Source: Siphonodentalium dalli | Taxonomy: Eukaryota; Mollusca; Scaphopoda; Gadilida; Siphonodentaliidae | Assembly: GCA_032622095.1 (NCBI GenBank) | Contig: CP136061.1 | Location: 16,676,440 to 16,740,439, forward strand | Reading direction: 5' to 3' | DNA: 64,000 nucleotides | Shown: positions 46,880-58,398 of the stretch, piece by piece | Numbering within the stretch: the first letter of the stretch is position 1 | How the letters are laid out: each line of letters opens with the position of its first letter | Notes under the pieces: model-generated | Database searches by the model: none | Told to the model about the DNA's origin: nothing | Seen by the model: only the letters and a program-made list of their open reading frames with translations | Position numbers and translations under genes: made by a program

Positions 46880-47095
46880 ATTACTGGAACCCAATAGCTC
46901 GCGCCAGCACGTTGTGCTACAGTTTTGCTACATTTGTGCTACAGTCCGCAGCGCATGTAACGGATATCGCGTGTCGGCACATGAAGGGTTCTGCTATACA
47001 GTCCATGATGGTGCGTGTAACCTGCATGTCTCGCATCTGCGCACGAAGGGTTCTTTTACAGTCCGCGCCGCGTGTAACCGATAGCTCTTGTCAGT
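46880..47095. repeat. Local imperfect repeats 'gaagggttct..tacagtcc'
   Basis: Three diverged copies, CpG-richer than surroundings, with 'gtgtaac', 'gaagggttct' and 'tacagtccgc' words. Confidence 0.5.
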
Positions 47096-47099
47096 GATA

Positions 47100-47864
47100 A
47101 GTGTGAGTGAAATAAAATACTCTCTCCACCTACAACGCAGTCGCGACTCGCGATCAATTCAAGAAAAATAGCTGCATTATGAAACTAATCTCTGCAAGTG
47201 TGTGCATTCGAAGAAATCCGGCCTATTTAACCACGAGGAGAGTGGCAGCGCGCGACCCAGATACCACGAGATGGCACGAGATATCGATAAATCGTGTAAC
47301 CCGTGTCCGGAATAGCCGCTCATTCTCCTGTAGATTAATAGCTCTCTGCTTCGACAACAGAACACAGCGGTCGGTTCATTGTGTGCGCGAATAGCACCCT
47401 GTGTGGATGAAGGGAGATGTAGAGGGTACGAGTGCCGTTGTTACCGTTTCGTTCATGTTATAGCGCTACACAGTACACTCTGTTTTTCTGTAGTGAATTG
47501 TTCGGCGTTTTTCATTGTTGTGTCGCTTCACGTGTGAGAGTATTGTATTGTTGTGTCTTCGCATGCACCCGGGGAGGACAGCCCATTGACTGGACTATTG
47601 ACTAGCCCGGATACATATTTACACTGTATGAAATTATACCATTCAGACATCGACAACCAGGGGTGAAAGCTGGTAATTTCTTACCGAGGTGGATAATTGT
47701 GTTGGTAACATATCGGCCGGACAGGGCATTCTCTCGTACATTGCTAGTTGTATGTTTTAGGATTTAGTGAGACTCGTATCGGTAAACCAGGTGTTAGCTT
47801 CACGTGTTGGATATTATTTCTTTGCTTGTGAATTGTTTACATTCTGGCTTCTTACAATCGAGTG
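47100..47864 (+). promoter_or_regulatory. Possible promoter and 5' non-coding exon of the 51.6-kb gene
   Basis: A CpG-richer stretch for this window, with no open frame, ending at a good splice-donor-like sequence (TCGA|GTGAGTATT, GT at 47863). It lies about 3.7 kb upstream of the splice acceptor at 51535. The link is inference only; transcript data would be decisive. Confidence 0.2.
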
Positions 47865-47869
47865 AGTAT

Positions 47870-48485
47870 TTATTTCTTGTGTACTCGGTTCAGTTTACGT
47901 TGCAAAGTGACAAAATTGCTGTTTTCTGAACAATAAAAACGTTACAGTAATACAATGCTGTAAAGGGACGGGGAGAGAGGGTAGATACATGTAGATATTG
48001 AGATCAGCCGAGATCGTTAATTGGTAAAACTATTTATTGAACTGCTTTACAAATGTAATATAAATTTCCAATAGCCCACGATATATGAATAAATATATTA
48101 AAAATAGCAGTTGTACATATTATCGGATATCCCGTGAATACATTGGAAAATTTTTAATTGAAAGTAAAAAGAGCTTGCCCCTGATAATTGAGTATTATAT
48201 AAATAGCAACTATAATCTATATATCAACTTGGGCCATGAAGAAATGGCCATATAATCTTCGAAATCGACATATTTTGGGCTATGTTAGCTGAATGGTCTT
48301 GAGATTTTTGTTGTCTTGTCTCACCAAGTCTGACCCCACTTCCTGCTTCGTTATTTGATTATGGCGTTATTTGCATGCTGATATTTTGTAATTTGCTGAC
48401 TATTTCACGATGCTGCGTATATGTCAACATGGTTATGTTTACTCCCAAAGTTCATAGAGTTTGCTCGAAGCTAGATCTAAGCAAG
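47870..48485. other. Non-coding stretch
   Basis: AT-rich, nothing recognised. If the upstream exon is real this is intronic. Confidence 0.4.
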
Positions 48486-48490
48486 CTTGG

Positions 48491-48810
48491 AAATAGTGTG
48501 TCTGACATCTGCAGAATGAGGTCCACAGAGGGTGAATTTAGTGATGATACACCGCAAAACGGGATAGCATCGCCAAATTCACCCTCTGTGTATCCCATTC
48601 TGCTTAGGCCTCATCTTCTGGGAAGTAGTTATTTTTTCCCTAATGTTCAGTTTATACATCTACTAATTTCCTGGGAACTGGGGAACTTCAATCTGATCCT
48701 AGGTTTCCCATAGCAGAATGAGGTCCACAGAGGGTGATTTTGGTGCCGCTAGCCGGCCGTGCATTCACACTCTGTGGACCTCATTCCCAAATTCCAGACA
48801 CACTATTTAC
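48491..48810. mobile_element. Foldback element containing two GAATGAGGTCC palindromes
   Basis: Outer inverted ends AAATAGTGTGTCTG (48491) and complement (to about 48809) enclose palindrome b (48513-48601) and palindrome c (48715-48786). Palindrome b keeps 'cgggata' as in the 9.9-kb copy; c is shorter with its own loop (CTAGCCGGCC). Confidence 0.7.
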
Positions 48811-48814
48811 AGAC

Positions 48815-49630
48815 TTGCATCTAAGAAGGGTTCACACAGGTGCTAGACAACCTTGAAAGTTGGTGAATAGCTATCGCACAGCAATGGATAAGTGCTCACT
48901 CACTTGGAATTCAAACAGGAACATATTCAAAACCAAGCAACGAAACATTGTGTAAACACTGCACTGAACGCCCATTCCCCTCTCGTCTGTCCAGTCTGCA
49001 GTGTACATGTACTTTGAGAACATTGCATCACCCCCTTTATTTCACTTGAAAGATATATCTACGACACACCAATGCCACCATTCATGTCTGAAATAGGAAC
49101 TCTTGATGCTTTGCCAAATTGCTAGATATTTAATTTTGTTTGTTATGACAAAATTGTGCCAACTTGTTTTGTCCAATAAGGTTTTACTGTTTACTGAATA
49201 TATAACTTGTTGACAGGGTCGTTGAAGAATGCTTGTATGTTCGCAGTGGTGAGGTTTAATCTCGAATGAAGACCTTCCAGTCAGGTTCCTCTTACGTCCC
49301 TCCCACCCAAGAATCACGTTCAAGACAGTCGTGGGAAATTCAGATCCACTATCGAATGTTAGTGGCGTTATCGGGCAATATAGTGGCAGCCAGACTAACA
49401 AAATAACAACTTGTAATCTATACTACATTTGTGTACTTGTATCTCTAGACAGATATAGACATTTAATTATTGTGCGTTGTGTCTGAGTGGTTCAACCGTT
49501 GTGTTAATGTGATGTTTATTCTTCGAGAACGAACCTCGTTGGGTCTCACCACCCCACCAAACAATACTATATCTGTAAAACAACAACAGCAGGTGGTAAT
49601 ACCGCACTTACATGTATATACATGTATCTT
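48815..49630. other. Non-coding stretch
   Basis: Holds a 119-codon minus frame (49042-49401) without recognisable domains and no start/splice context. I do not call it a gene. Confidence 0.4.
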
Positions 49631-49633
49631 ATT

Positions 49634-49930
49634 AACCCTTTCTACACAAAATGGATTATCCCAGTCAGTTAAAAAGTCTACACCGGAATCGTCTATTATT
49701 TATTTGGAGGGATGTTAAGGTGATAAGAGCAGACGACAGATATTAAAATACAAGTGCAGAAAGAGCCCAGTGTATTTGGGGGGGGATGTTTATACATGTA
49801 GATAATAAGTTCAACTGGTCGTTTGTTGAACTTATGATCTGAACATTTCCCGTGTAATAACTACTCTATGAGTGGTGAACATTTCCCGTGTCACAGTGTG
49901 ATAACTACTCTATGAGTGGTATACAGTTAT
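49634..49930. repeat. Interspersed repeat family K, copy 1
   Basis: Aligns with 59450-59690: 'aaccctt.cta', 'atggattatc', 'gtctattatt', 'gataataagttcaac', 'atctgaacatttcc'. It ends in a duplicated 'gataactactctatgagtgg'. Confidence 0.65.
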
Positions 49931-50225
49931 GATGGCAGTCAACGAAATGTAGCAATCATATGAATAGTGTACGAATGAGCCAATGTATCCCGCTAGATTT
50001 TTGTTTGCATACAAAAAGAACATGATACAGTGATACGAATAATACATTTTTCTATCTATTTATCTATCAATATAACCGTACAATACTATTTTACTTCAAC
50101 TAACTTCTTGATTTATTTTACTTCATGTCATTAGAGGCAACGCATGAGAATATTCCACTAAGTTAACTGTTAAAAGAGCATACCACATACATGTATACGA
50201 ATTTATCGTGAAAATAAATGAGCAA

Positions 50226-50239
50226 CCCCCCCCCCCCCC
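50226..50239. repeat. Poly-C run
   Basis: About 14 consecutive C. Confidence 0.9.
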
Positions 50240-50434
50240 ACACCCACCCAAACCCTTCTTTATATTTCTGATTTATATTTCTGATTGATATTATCATGTT
50301 AACCCATGTGTCAATAAAAAAAAACTACTCTGCATGACGTCAATGAATGTTTTAGTATAGAAATAGTTAAATGTAGATTGACTTAAGATATCAAATGTTG
50401 TATACTCGGAGCGGGCCTATGGCAGCTAAAATGT

Positions 50435-50545
50435 TGGTAAGAGAATGCACTGGTTCACATGGTCAAGGTAAATATTGTTAGGCCAATGTATTCTCTTATA
50501 TACGTAAGACTCCCTACATGCGGGAGACTCACATATAAATTCCAG
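50435..50545. repeat. Hairpin family B copy (left hairpin truncated)
   Basis: It starts 'gagaatgcactggttcacat', has the spacer 'ggtcaaggtaaatattgtta', then a second hairpin ('ccaatgtattctcttatata' to 'gggagactcacatataa'). Confidence 0.65.
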
Positions 50546-50595
50546 GAAACTCATTGTCATGTCATGGAAGGGTTAAGTTATATATACCCAGATCC

Positions 50596-50732
50596 TACAG
50601 TAATGCCCAAAGTAATTGACCACTTAACCACAGCAGAATTATGGGTAATTTTTCAGGATTTAGACTAAATCCTGAAAAATTACCAATAATTCTGCTGTGG
50701 TTAAGTGGTCAATTAATTTGGGCATTACTGTA
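50596..50732. mobile_element. 137-bp palindromic MITE (TA-CAGTAATGCCC)
   Basis: Near-perfect palindrome with TA on both sides and CAGTAATGCCC ends, as in Tc1/mariner-type MITEs (inference from ends and target). Arms contain 'accacagcagaattat' and 'tttcaggatttag', shared with the MITE at the axis of the Polinton palindrome (29288-29772). Confidence 0.85.
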
Positions 50733-51534
50733 AAGTCACTTTCAAGTCCCATAGCCTCGATCATTTCCCACGAGTTGCGTGCATATATATATCTCTATAT
50801 CGCTCATTATTGTCGTTGACTGATAACATCTTGATATGGACAGACACAATCATTTGCATTGTGCATTGTGTCTACATGGTTATGTGGATGTGAATCAGGA
50901 TATAGGTAATCGATAGTCTGATCTATAGATACATTGAGTCATGTTAGTATGCACCCATGACTCGACGGAGACACCCCGCGTGAATTCATGCCCCGAGGAA
51001 CATCAGCTGAGACACACATACCGTATAGCGTGTAGTGAATGTATTACTCGTTCGTACCTGTAGATATTCGTCATATATATTGTTGTTGGTTGTATTGTCT
51101 AGACTATATATTCAACTATACCGCAAACGGATTTATGTTGAATAATGTATCGTAGGAGCTTGGAATGTATTGGATTAATGACCAGGTTTGTACAGTTTAA
51201 CCATGTTGAGGCTGGGCTCAGTGACAAATAAGACACAACGGTTAATTCCACTGCTATAAATATCCCGACAATACAAGAATAAAAACATATCGGAATTAAA
51301 ATCTCATGTTGGCAGTTGCTCTTCTTTTTTCTTTTTTTTTCTTATTTTGTTGTTGCTTTGTTTCGTTTTGTTTTGTTTTCTTTGTTTTCATTTTTCTTTG
51401 TTTTGCTTTTTCTTTGTTTTGTATTTTGTTTTTGGTCAACTGATTTTTTAACTCCCTCGCGACGAACCTGATTCGTGGATGAGGTTTATGACAATTAAGT
51501 GTCATTATTATAAGATATTTTCTTCTCTAATTTC

Positions 51535-51536
51535 AG
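51535..51536 (+). other. Splice acceptor of the 751-codon exon
   Basis: Pyrimidine-rich 'tattttcttctctaatttcag' ends here. Between it and the start codon lie in-frame stops TAG (51572) and TAA (51578), so the ATG at 51590 is the true first codon on this exon and the upstream exon(s) must be 5' UTR. Confidence 0.65.
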
Positions 51537-51589
51537 GTCCATGATCCTTGTTGACATCGCCGATGACTGGCTAGGAATAACCAGGATTC

Positions 51590-53845
51590 ATGAAATTCAC
51601 GACACCCTGCGTGATCGAATCAAGTGCTCCTGTCCATAAAATCTACCCGGATAATCACAGATTACCCGCGATAGTAAATGACAACCGACTAGGTTGTGGA
51701 ACGTTAACCAGAAATCTGGATTGTCTCCCTGGATATAAATTCGACGACTCCCCCGGTGATGATTCGTTGGAAAATAAAACAATAGACTGCTGTACACCAC
51801 TACTGGACGTGAACGATTCCGGAATAGATATCAACGGTGAAACGCGAACGATCGACTCGCCGGATTCCGAGAATAACATGGTGGCGTCGCCGCTCTGTGG
51901 ACACCCGATGACGAACTATAATCTAGATAAACGAGGAGTTACAGACAAACCACCGCTCATCCCGAAAAGACCGTTCTTCTCGAAAAACACGAACTCTGGT
52001 AAGAAAGTTCCACCTCGCCGACCTGCCGAACTCATTCTTAAGCCCTTAAATGACAACACTAACGGGGCTCATGGTGTTTCTCCACAAGAACCGTTCGAGA
52101 CATCCAATAAGTTTCTGAAATTCACCAAATCGGAATCATGTCCTAACAAGATTTCACCGAGCAATAAGGATAGCTCCGTGTTTCATTTACCGGCTGTAAA
52201 ACGTTCTACTTCCGGTGGCAATAATTTCAACCAGAATTGTGTTCGAAACGGAGGCAGTGACCTTGACCGTTCTCCTTTGGATAATCGTGGCATCGCCCCG
52301 TCTAGTGGCCATGGCATTAATAGTCAACACGTGTCTGAAGCCGACATCGATAATATGTTCCAGAAATCAAAACCAGATGTTCTCATTCATAATTCCCCTA
52401 AAAGTGATAGACTTGATTTATTTCCACTGGATAACAACGCTATGTCAAGCAACATAAACATGATTAACCCCCACACTGCCGAGGACGGCGTGTTACTCCC
52501 CACTATAGCTGATGCCGCCAGAATTCGTAACATCAGCGGAAATCACCGGGCTACGAACTCTGAACCAGTTGATACCGAGGACACGGCACGGCTCCGTGAC
52601 GTCACGCGCAATATGTTCGGTATTATAAAGGACTTGAACAAACATGATAGGTCGAAGCCGATCCTAATTAAAACTGAATCTGCTTTACCTAATGGTGCTA
52701 CGAGGAGAAAGACGCCTCCTCAATGTGATAATAATAGTGCTCAAATCGACCAGCGTCCTCCGAAACCGACCAGTAATAACTTACAAGTGCATCACGGCAA
52801 GGGTAAACTCACTAAGCAGACGACGCGCCCGATTTTCCATCCAAATAGGTGGCTAATCGAATGCGAAACTGGCGATAGTGATGACGACAAACAGGGCACG
52901 TGCAAAATAGACTTTGCTAATCTACTTAATGATATTTCAAGTCCTGGATCAGCTGCAAGGAATTCCAAGGGAGTTAATTCTGGTGCTGCTAAGCGGATTA
53001 GTCCATTCACAAAGAGTTCGTCTCCACACGGCTCTAAACCAATCAGTCCATTTACAAAAAACACATCTCCAAATGATTCTATGGATTCGTTAGAGAGGTT
53101 GAGTATCCGAGCAACCAACCTCCGAGTTAATCCGTCGAACTTGAAGAAGCTGAAAACGGCGAAGGACAATCTCAGTTCCTTTTCATCCGGATCACGTGAT
53201 ACTGGTGGCCAAGACGACACGTATCACGTGTACGAGACAATACCTGGTGATATGGATTATTCAGATCTTGAAAAACTCAGACGCGGTGGGTTTTTGCCTA
53301 AACTGACGTCCGTTCCTAATCTTCCTGGTACGTTCATTCCCATCACTCCACCAGATCTTCCAGAACGAGGCTATCGTCAAAAGGTAGAACCGGAAATGGA
53401 CGTAAGAGCTATCGAAGAGTCAGCAAATGACGCTGGCTTTCTTCCGGTGCAAAGGAAACGATCTCTGCCGAGTATTCCCGATGATATTCGCTCTGAAGGT
53501 TCGGGATATGCTAAAATAGACGACGCAAATGATAATTCGCATTCCGATCCTAATGACAATGAATGGTTCTCTCCCTCCGGTAGAAGGCGCGCGTTCACCC
53601 GCAACCCACTGAACCGGAGTTTACCTGAGCCACCTAGGAGCAAACGATCTCCGAAGCGGGACAATCTGTATTTCCTCCTCGCTAACAAAGAATCGAGGAA
53701 CTTTCTGTCGCAATCTTTGGAGAACGAGACGAAAATTGACAATCGTATTGCGCAATCGTGCAATAATAACGGCGATAGTGCGCAGTGCAATGATATTAGT
53801 GACGCCAACAAGCCGACGCGCAGGGTCAAGGCCACATATGTGTAA
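51590..53845 (+). CDS. Disordered scaffold/adaptor-like protein, 751 aa
   Basis: One open coding exon, start fixed by in-frame stops just upstream. I do not recognise an orthologue. The protein is low in hydrophobic runs and rich in S, N, D, P and K, without signal peptide or membrane segment, so it is probably cytoplasmic and mostly disordered. Proline-rich, basic motifs of SH3-ligand type are at 121-128 (PPLIPKRP), 140-145 (VPPRRP), 388-393, 586-593 (TPPDLPER) and 676-684 (RSLPEPPRS). Tyrosines in SH2-ligand-like context are at 548 (YETIP), 640 (YAKI) and 694 (YFLL). There are two ISPFTK repeats at 470-490. The last residues, ATYV, fit a class I PDZ ligand (T at -2, V at 0). These motifs together suggest a signalling scaffold. 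That role is inference, the motifs are seen. Confidence 0.8.
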   Translation: MKFTTPCVIESSAPVHKIYPDNHRLPAIVNDNRLGCGTLTRNLDCLPGYKFDDSPGDDSLENKTIDCCTPLLDVNDSGIDINGETRTIDSPDSENNMVASPLCGHPMTNYNLDKRGVTDKPPLIPKRPFFSKNTNSGKKVPPRRPAELILKPLNDNTNGAHGVSPQEPFETSNKFLKFTKSESCPNKISPSNKDSSVFHLPAVKRSTSGGNNFNQNCVRNGGSDLDRSPLDNRGIAPSSGHGINSQHVSEADIDNMFQKSKPDVLIHNSPKSDRLDLFPLDNNAMSSNINMINPHTAEDGVLLPTIADAARIRNISGNHRATNSEPVDTEDTARLRDVTRNMFGIIKDLNKHDRSKPILIKTESALPNGATRRKTPPQCDNNSAQIDQRPPKPTSNNLQVHHGKGKLTKQTTRPIFHPNRWLIECETGDSDDDKQGTCKIDFANLLNDISSPGSAARNSKGVNSGAAKRISPFTKSSSPHGSKPISPFTKNTSPNDSMDSLERLSIRATNLRVNPSNLKKLKTAKDNLSSFSSGSRDTGGQDDTYHVYETIPGDMDYSDLEKLRRGGFLPKLTSVPNLPGTFIPITPPDLPERGYRQKVEPEMDVRAIEESANDAGFLPVQRKRSLPSIPDDIRSEGSGYAKIDDANDNSHSDPNDNEWFSPSGRRRAFTRNPLNRSLPEPPRSKRSPKRDNLYFLLANKESRNFLSQSLENETKIDNRIAQSCNNNGDSAQCNDISDANKPTRRVKATYV

Positions 53846-53958
53846 AAATGAAAATTATGTTTCACTTCATTGCCATTTGATTGCACGTTCAGTCGCTAAC
53901 GGGGGGTAGACCCGGTTTTGATTTAGGCTGGAATGTCAGTGTTGGAAAGCTTATTGGG

Positions 53959-53964
53959 AATAAA
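53959..53964 (+). terminator. Poly(A) signal candidate 1
   Basis: AATAAA about 115 bp after the stop codon. A second overlapping pair is at 54233-54242 and could give a ~400-bp 3' UTR. Confidence 0.4.
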
Positions 53965-54232
53965 TATCGGTCATGAATGGTCTGAGATTGAGTCATTGAT
54001 TGCACGAAGATTGCATTTTGATATCAATTTTAATCCAACTTTTTGGACATTATTGTATCAGTTCTGCTGGGTCTAAGTTCTATATATAATTTCTATACAT
54101 CCCGTCTGTCAATTTCCAGCTATCAGTCGACGGTTATAAATTAGTTACATTCCAGAATCGCTATCCATGGCATGGAACTGGTTTAGAGAAAAAAATAATG
54201 CAGATATTTATTCAACAGTAAAACAGACAACC

Positions 54233-54242
54233 AATAAATAAA
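54233..54242 (+). terminator. Poly(A) signal candidate 2 (AATAAATAAA)
   Basis: Two overlapping AATAAA words. Confidence 0.4.
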
Positions 54243-54249
54243 AGGTTGG

Positions 54250-55315
54250 CCATATGAAACTTATTTCCGAAAGAGCTTTCCAATGCTGTATTCATCAGTC
54301 TTGCCATTCTAAGCGGGACCAACTCATTACTTGGTACAATCATGTAGATGTACATTGCATTCATCATTGTGTCCCTCATCATAAAAGGAATAAAAATAGA
54401 TACGACAGAGGGTCACTATTAAAGCCGATGGGTCATTGTAACACTTTATACAAAAACATCACCGCATGCTGCTGACATGTGTCTAATTTTCGTTGTGATT
54501 CAGATTTATAGGTTTCTCCTGTCATGTCAGTTAAATGAGCTTAAAACATTTAAATTGGTTAACATGTAACTTGACTCCCACTTATACCTTGATTTCAAAT
54601 AATTATATGGTGTGTGGCGCTAATTTTGGACGGTTTCTGGCGTTGATACTGGACCATATCTGTCGTATCTGTAACATCAGTTATTCCAGTGTTCATTTAG
54701 TTTCACATAACTCATCTCGTCTCAATTCAATGGCATGTATACATTGAGGAATATGGTTCACTTCCAAGTAAACACGAATAAGGCAAAAAAAAACTCTTTG
54801 TGTCCGATACCCTGCATGGCTGAGATTTTCTTGCCTGCCTCAATTTTTTTTTCAATTTTCAATTTTCTCCAGAAGGCTAGTTACCTGTTAGAGTGTCAAT
54901 GTGAATATTTATCGTTTTTCTCAATCCCAAAAGCAAAAAAAAGTTGGTTATTAAGCTCAATGTTGGTAGAGATCTTACTGCAGAATGAATGAATTGAAGG
55001 GACAACATGTTTTATCCAATGCTTGGCTGTTTTTCAATACATATAGATCTACCATATTCCATGGGACTCTGACTACACTATGATATCGCTTACGGCTGAA
55101 ATGTTTAAAAAAAATCCCTGCCTGCCTATCTGAAATTTTTTCCCAGTGTTATCGGAAACAGAGAAGTTTTTTGTTTTTGCCTATTAAATGCATATACTGT
55201 GTACATGGACACGCACGAAGAACCACAGCTTCTCTTGTGTTTATCCAGGATATACGTATTCATGTTTCGGTTTCGTTTTTCGCTTCCTTTATTCATTTTC
55301 GTTTTTCGTAAATTT
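54250..55315. other. Non-coding stretch
   Basis: Small frames only, with no recognised product. Confidence 0.45.
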
Positions 55316-55320
55316 CGTCA

Positions 55321-55397
55321 TTGTCGTCTGCTCGTCCCCGTATTATGGTCGTCTGCTCATCCCCGTATTATGGTCGTCTGATCAACCCCGTACTATG
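55321..55397. repeat. 25-bp tandem repeat x3
   Basis: 'gtcgtctgctcatccccgta' plus 'ttatg' three times. Confidence 0.9.
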
Positions 55398-55470
55398 TTA
55401 CTTCTGTAAACGCTTTATATATTATGTTCACAAGAACGATTCATTTTACATCTATGTTACACTGTTATAT

Positions 55471-55731
55471 GGGAACTGTACACTAAATCCGGCCATTCAT
55501 GTGACCATCTCCTTTCATACTCAACAGAATATATGCAACAAATGAATGAATTTGAGCTATGGATTAGTGCTAAATACACTAATTTGCTCTATGAACGATG
55601 CAAACAACATGGTTATTATAATGAAAATGAATGTATGACATGGCTCAAATTCATGAATTTTTTGCATATATATTCTGTTGAGCATAAAAGGAGATAGTCC
55701 CATAAATGGTCGGATTAGCGTACAGAACCCC
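55471..55731. mobile_element. TIR element family H, copy 2
   Basis: 'gggaactgtacactaaatcc' and mirrored 'ggattagcgtacagaacccc', with inner arms through 'ctcaacagaatatatgca' and 'tgaatttgagc'. It abuts a family I copy on the right. At 10.7 kb family I carries only the very end of H ('gggttctgta'). Confidence 0.75.
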
Positions 55732-56105
55732 TTTAAAGTGATATGAAACACTCCGGTAGGGTGATCGATCAAATAGAAATGGAGAATAATCTTGTTCAAA
55801 GTAGTTATTTTTTACAAAAATTATATCTAAATTGACAACAGACACCGTCATTCTTACATATTAATTAAGTGCAGTGACTGCCGATGGCGAAATAGTTTTC
55901 GTTAGTTTATCGCCGATAGAAGCGTCCCGATTCGAGTAGCAAATATTTACAATTTAGCGCAGTTCAGACAATGTTTTCTATGGAGTGGTACGGTCGATTT
56001 GCTTTATATTTTCGGTGATGTTAGTATAGGATGCTACATTCAGTTACTAACTTATCAGTTTCATGCACCCGAACAAGTACATAATATGTCTTTAATCGGT
56101 TCTCA
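55718..56105. repeat. Interspersed repeat family I, copy 2
   Basis: Diverged match to 10697-11095, same orientation. Confidence 0.7.
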
Positions 56106-56109
56106 GTCG

Positions 56110-57195
56110 TCTGACTTGACTCACGGTCAGGAATCGCCCTTATGGTGCCCCTCAGAGACACGAGCAGACGACATTCTGAGTAGATCATTCCATCTGTGCA
56201 TGTGAGGCTCGCTACAGGATTCATGGATCTACACATGGTCAGAATTCTCGTGGTCTCAAGTGAAAACAAAGTTACAAGTTTTAATACAAATGGCTGATGT
56301 TTGAAAAATATACAGAAACAATGGACGACAGAACAAAATAGGAGCCATTTCTACCGATCCTTTGATTGGAAATTTGATAAGAATGTTGTAATATACCGTA
56401 TACTACCGTTTATTTCGGCATAAATGGGATAACAACGTTTTCGGAATATAATTGGTAGATATACAGCATTTCCATGGCGACGATCATTTGAGCAATTATA
56501 TTCTGAACACGGCCATACCGCATGCATTAATGCCGATGTTTCCCAAACAATCGTACCAAAGTTTCCAATCGAAGGATTTATGATTCCAATTTAAAAATCG
56601 AACTTTGTTAATACAAATGTATTGTTAGCGAAAATATCGGCTATTTCTGCTAGATGAATTTCAGAGTGTTATGATTCTCATAACAATCGTAATACTATAG
56701 GGCTTTTACATCAAAGAGATTAGATCGTTCTTCTGTTTAAAATCTACATTGTTCAGTTAAACTTGAGATCACGTAATTCATGGCGGTGCTGATAGCCAAC
56801 GTAAGATCCGAGAGTGACCCATTCGTTGATCGGAGAAGCTGGACATCCATAACACGTGTTATTATTATGATCAAGCATAATTTATGTCACTGCGTATTGA
56901 CGCCATCGTCAACTTTGTGAGAAAGTATTCAGACTCGTTGCAATATGTTATAAATATTATATGGCATAATCAATGTCAAGATCTTGTTATTAAAATTTTA
57001 TTACATACCATTCTGCCGTCTCACTTCGTTATCACCTGGTGTATAGTGCTGCATATATTCGCCATATATCGTTGGGGAAAATATATGCGCTGCCCATACT
57101 TTGCTCGAAAATGGCGGTAAGAAAGTCTTAAGTCGAATTTAGTATGTATCCCTTGCTGAAGATGTGGGGATTAGTCGCATATGATTTAAAGCACA
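56110..57195. other. Non-coding stretch
   Basis: No gene recognised; the 78-codon frame at 56884-57120 (+) is hydrophobic but has no identifiable family. Confidence 0.4.
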
Positions 57196-57196
57196 G

Positions 57197-57345
57197 GTCC
57201 CCTGGTGCGACATCACCACATTGAGTATCCACCTTGTCCCCTGTTGCGACATCACCACATTGAGTATCCACCTTGTCCCCTGGTGCGACATCACCACATT
57301 GAGTATCCACCTTATCCCCTGGTGCGACAGCACCACATTGAGTAT
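57197..57345. repeat. 39-bp tandem repeat x4
   Basis: Unit 'cccctggtgcgacatcacca' plus 'cattgagtatccacctt(g/a)t'. As 39 is divisible by 3, frames on both strands stay open through it. Confidence 0.95.
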
Positions 57346-57803
57346 ACAAGAAAACCAATGTCAGAAATAGTAACGCGCTCAAGATAATATATTATGAACC
57401 CAAGAATGTAATGGTAGAATATAAAATATATTGGTTTTGCGAATGACCAACTCAGAATTCCGTTAAAATAACAATAACAACCAGCACCTAATTAACGAAC
57501 GGGCGGCCGACTCGACCGTCTCCGACCACAACCCCCAGTGGGCTGCAGAAATTTCTTTTATTTGTAATATAGTTTATCACAAACCAAAAATCAACGTTGA
57601 TTAACGACAATAAACGAAATTGAAATTCCCCAAATACACCCCTTTTATCGGACTCGGCCTCCAGCTCGCAGTTTGACTTTTAATCATCCCAAAAATTCCC
57701 ATTCTATAAATAAAACTAATAAAACACCCAAATTGATAATGTCAGCCCCCACGAGTAACGAGTATCTCCCCACCAGTTATACACGCGGTGCGCGTAATGA
57801 GTA
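57345..57803. repeat. Interspersed repeat family J, copy 2
   Basis: Diverged copy of 367-866. Confidence 0.7.
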
Positions 57804-57866
57804 TCCACATTAATACCTTAATATTAAGGTGGATATTCATGGTGGGGTTATCGCACAATGGGACCT

Positions 57867-58383
57867 AGATCATGCCACGAAACTCTACTATGGCTACCGC
57901 CCGCAGAGATCATATTCCACCAGGACAAAACCTGGGAACTTTTTGAAGTTTTGACAGGGAACCTTATAAAGTCAAAACAATAAGGCGGGGAATATATTTC
58001 TTTGTTATTATCTGTTCCTTAATAATGTACTTCACTGTGGGTGAAGGTCCCAACTAAAAATTGCACGCTTTTCTGTGACTTTTGTGAGCTGATATCGCAA
58101 TAAACATTGAATTAATTACCCAGAAGAAATGCCATAATTGTAAGAAACGCAAAGCAAAATCGCTCACAAACTTACTTAAATCGTAATTTTTTTAGTTGGA
58201 TCTTCCCCTACAGTGAACTACGTTATTAAGGAACAGATAATACCTAAGAAATATATTCCCCGAATTATGTTTTCGACTTTATAAGGTTCCCTGTCAAAAC
58301 TTCAAAAAGTTCCCAGGTTTTGTACGGGTGGAATATGATCTCTACAGGCGTTAGCCAGAGTATAGAGATTCATGGCATGATCT
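57867..58383. mobile_element. Long-TIR foldback element family G, copy 2
   Basis: Complete copy: ends TAGATCATGCCA / TGGCATGATCTA, arms extending through 'gagatcatattccacc', 'cctgggaactttttgaag' and 'tttgacagggaaccttata'. Arms total well over 150 bp each. The inner segment with 'gtaagaaacgcaaagcaaaa' lies in the opposite direction to copy 1 (38251). Confidence 0.8.
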
Positions 58384-58398
58384 AAAGGGGACCTTGCT

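Noticed and set aside
51597-53886. Antisense frames of 67-169 codons under the 751-codon exon
   Set aside because: Shadows of the real coding strand.
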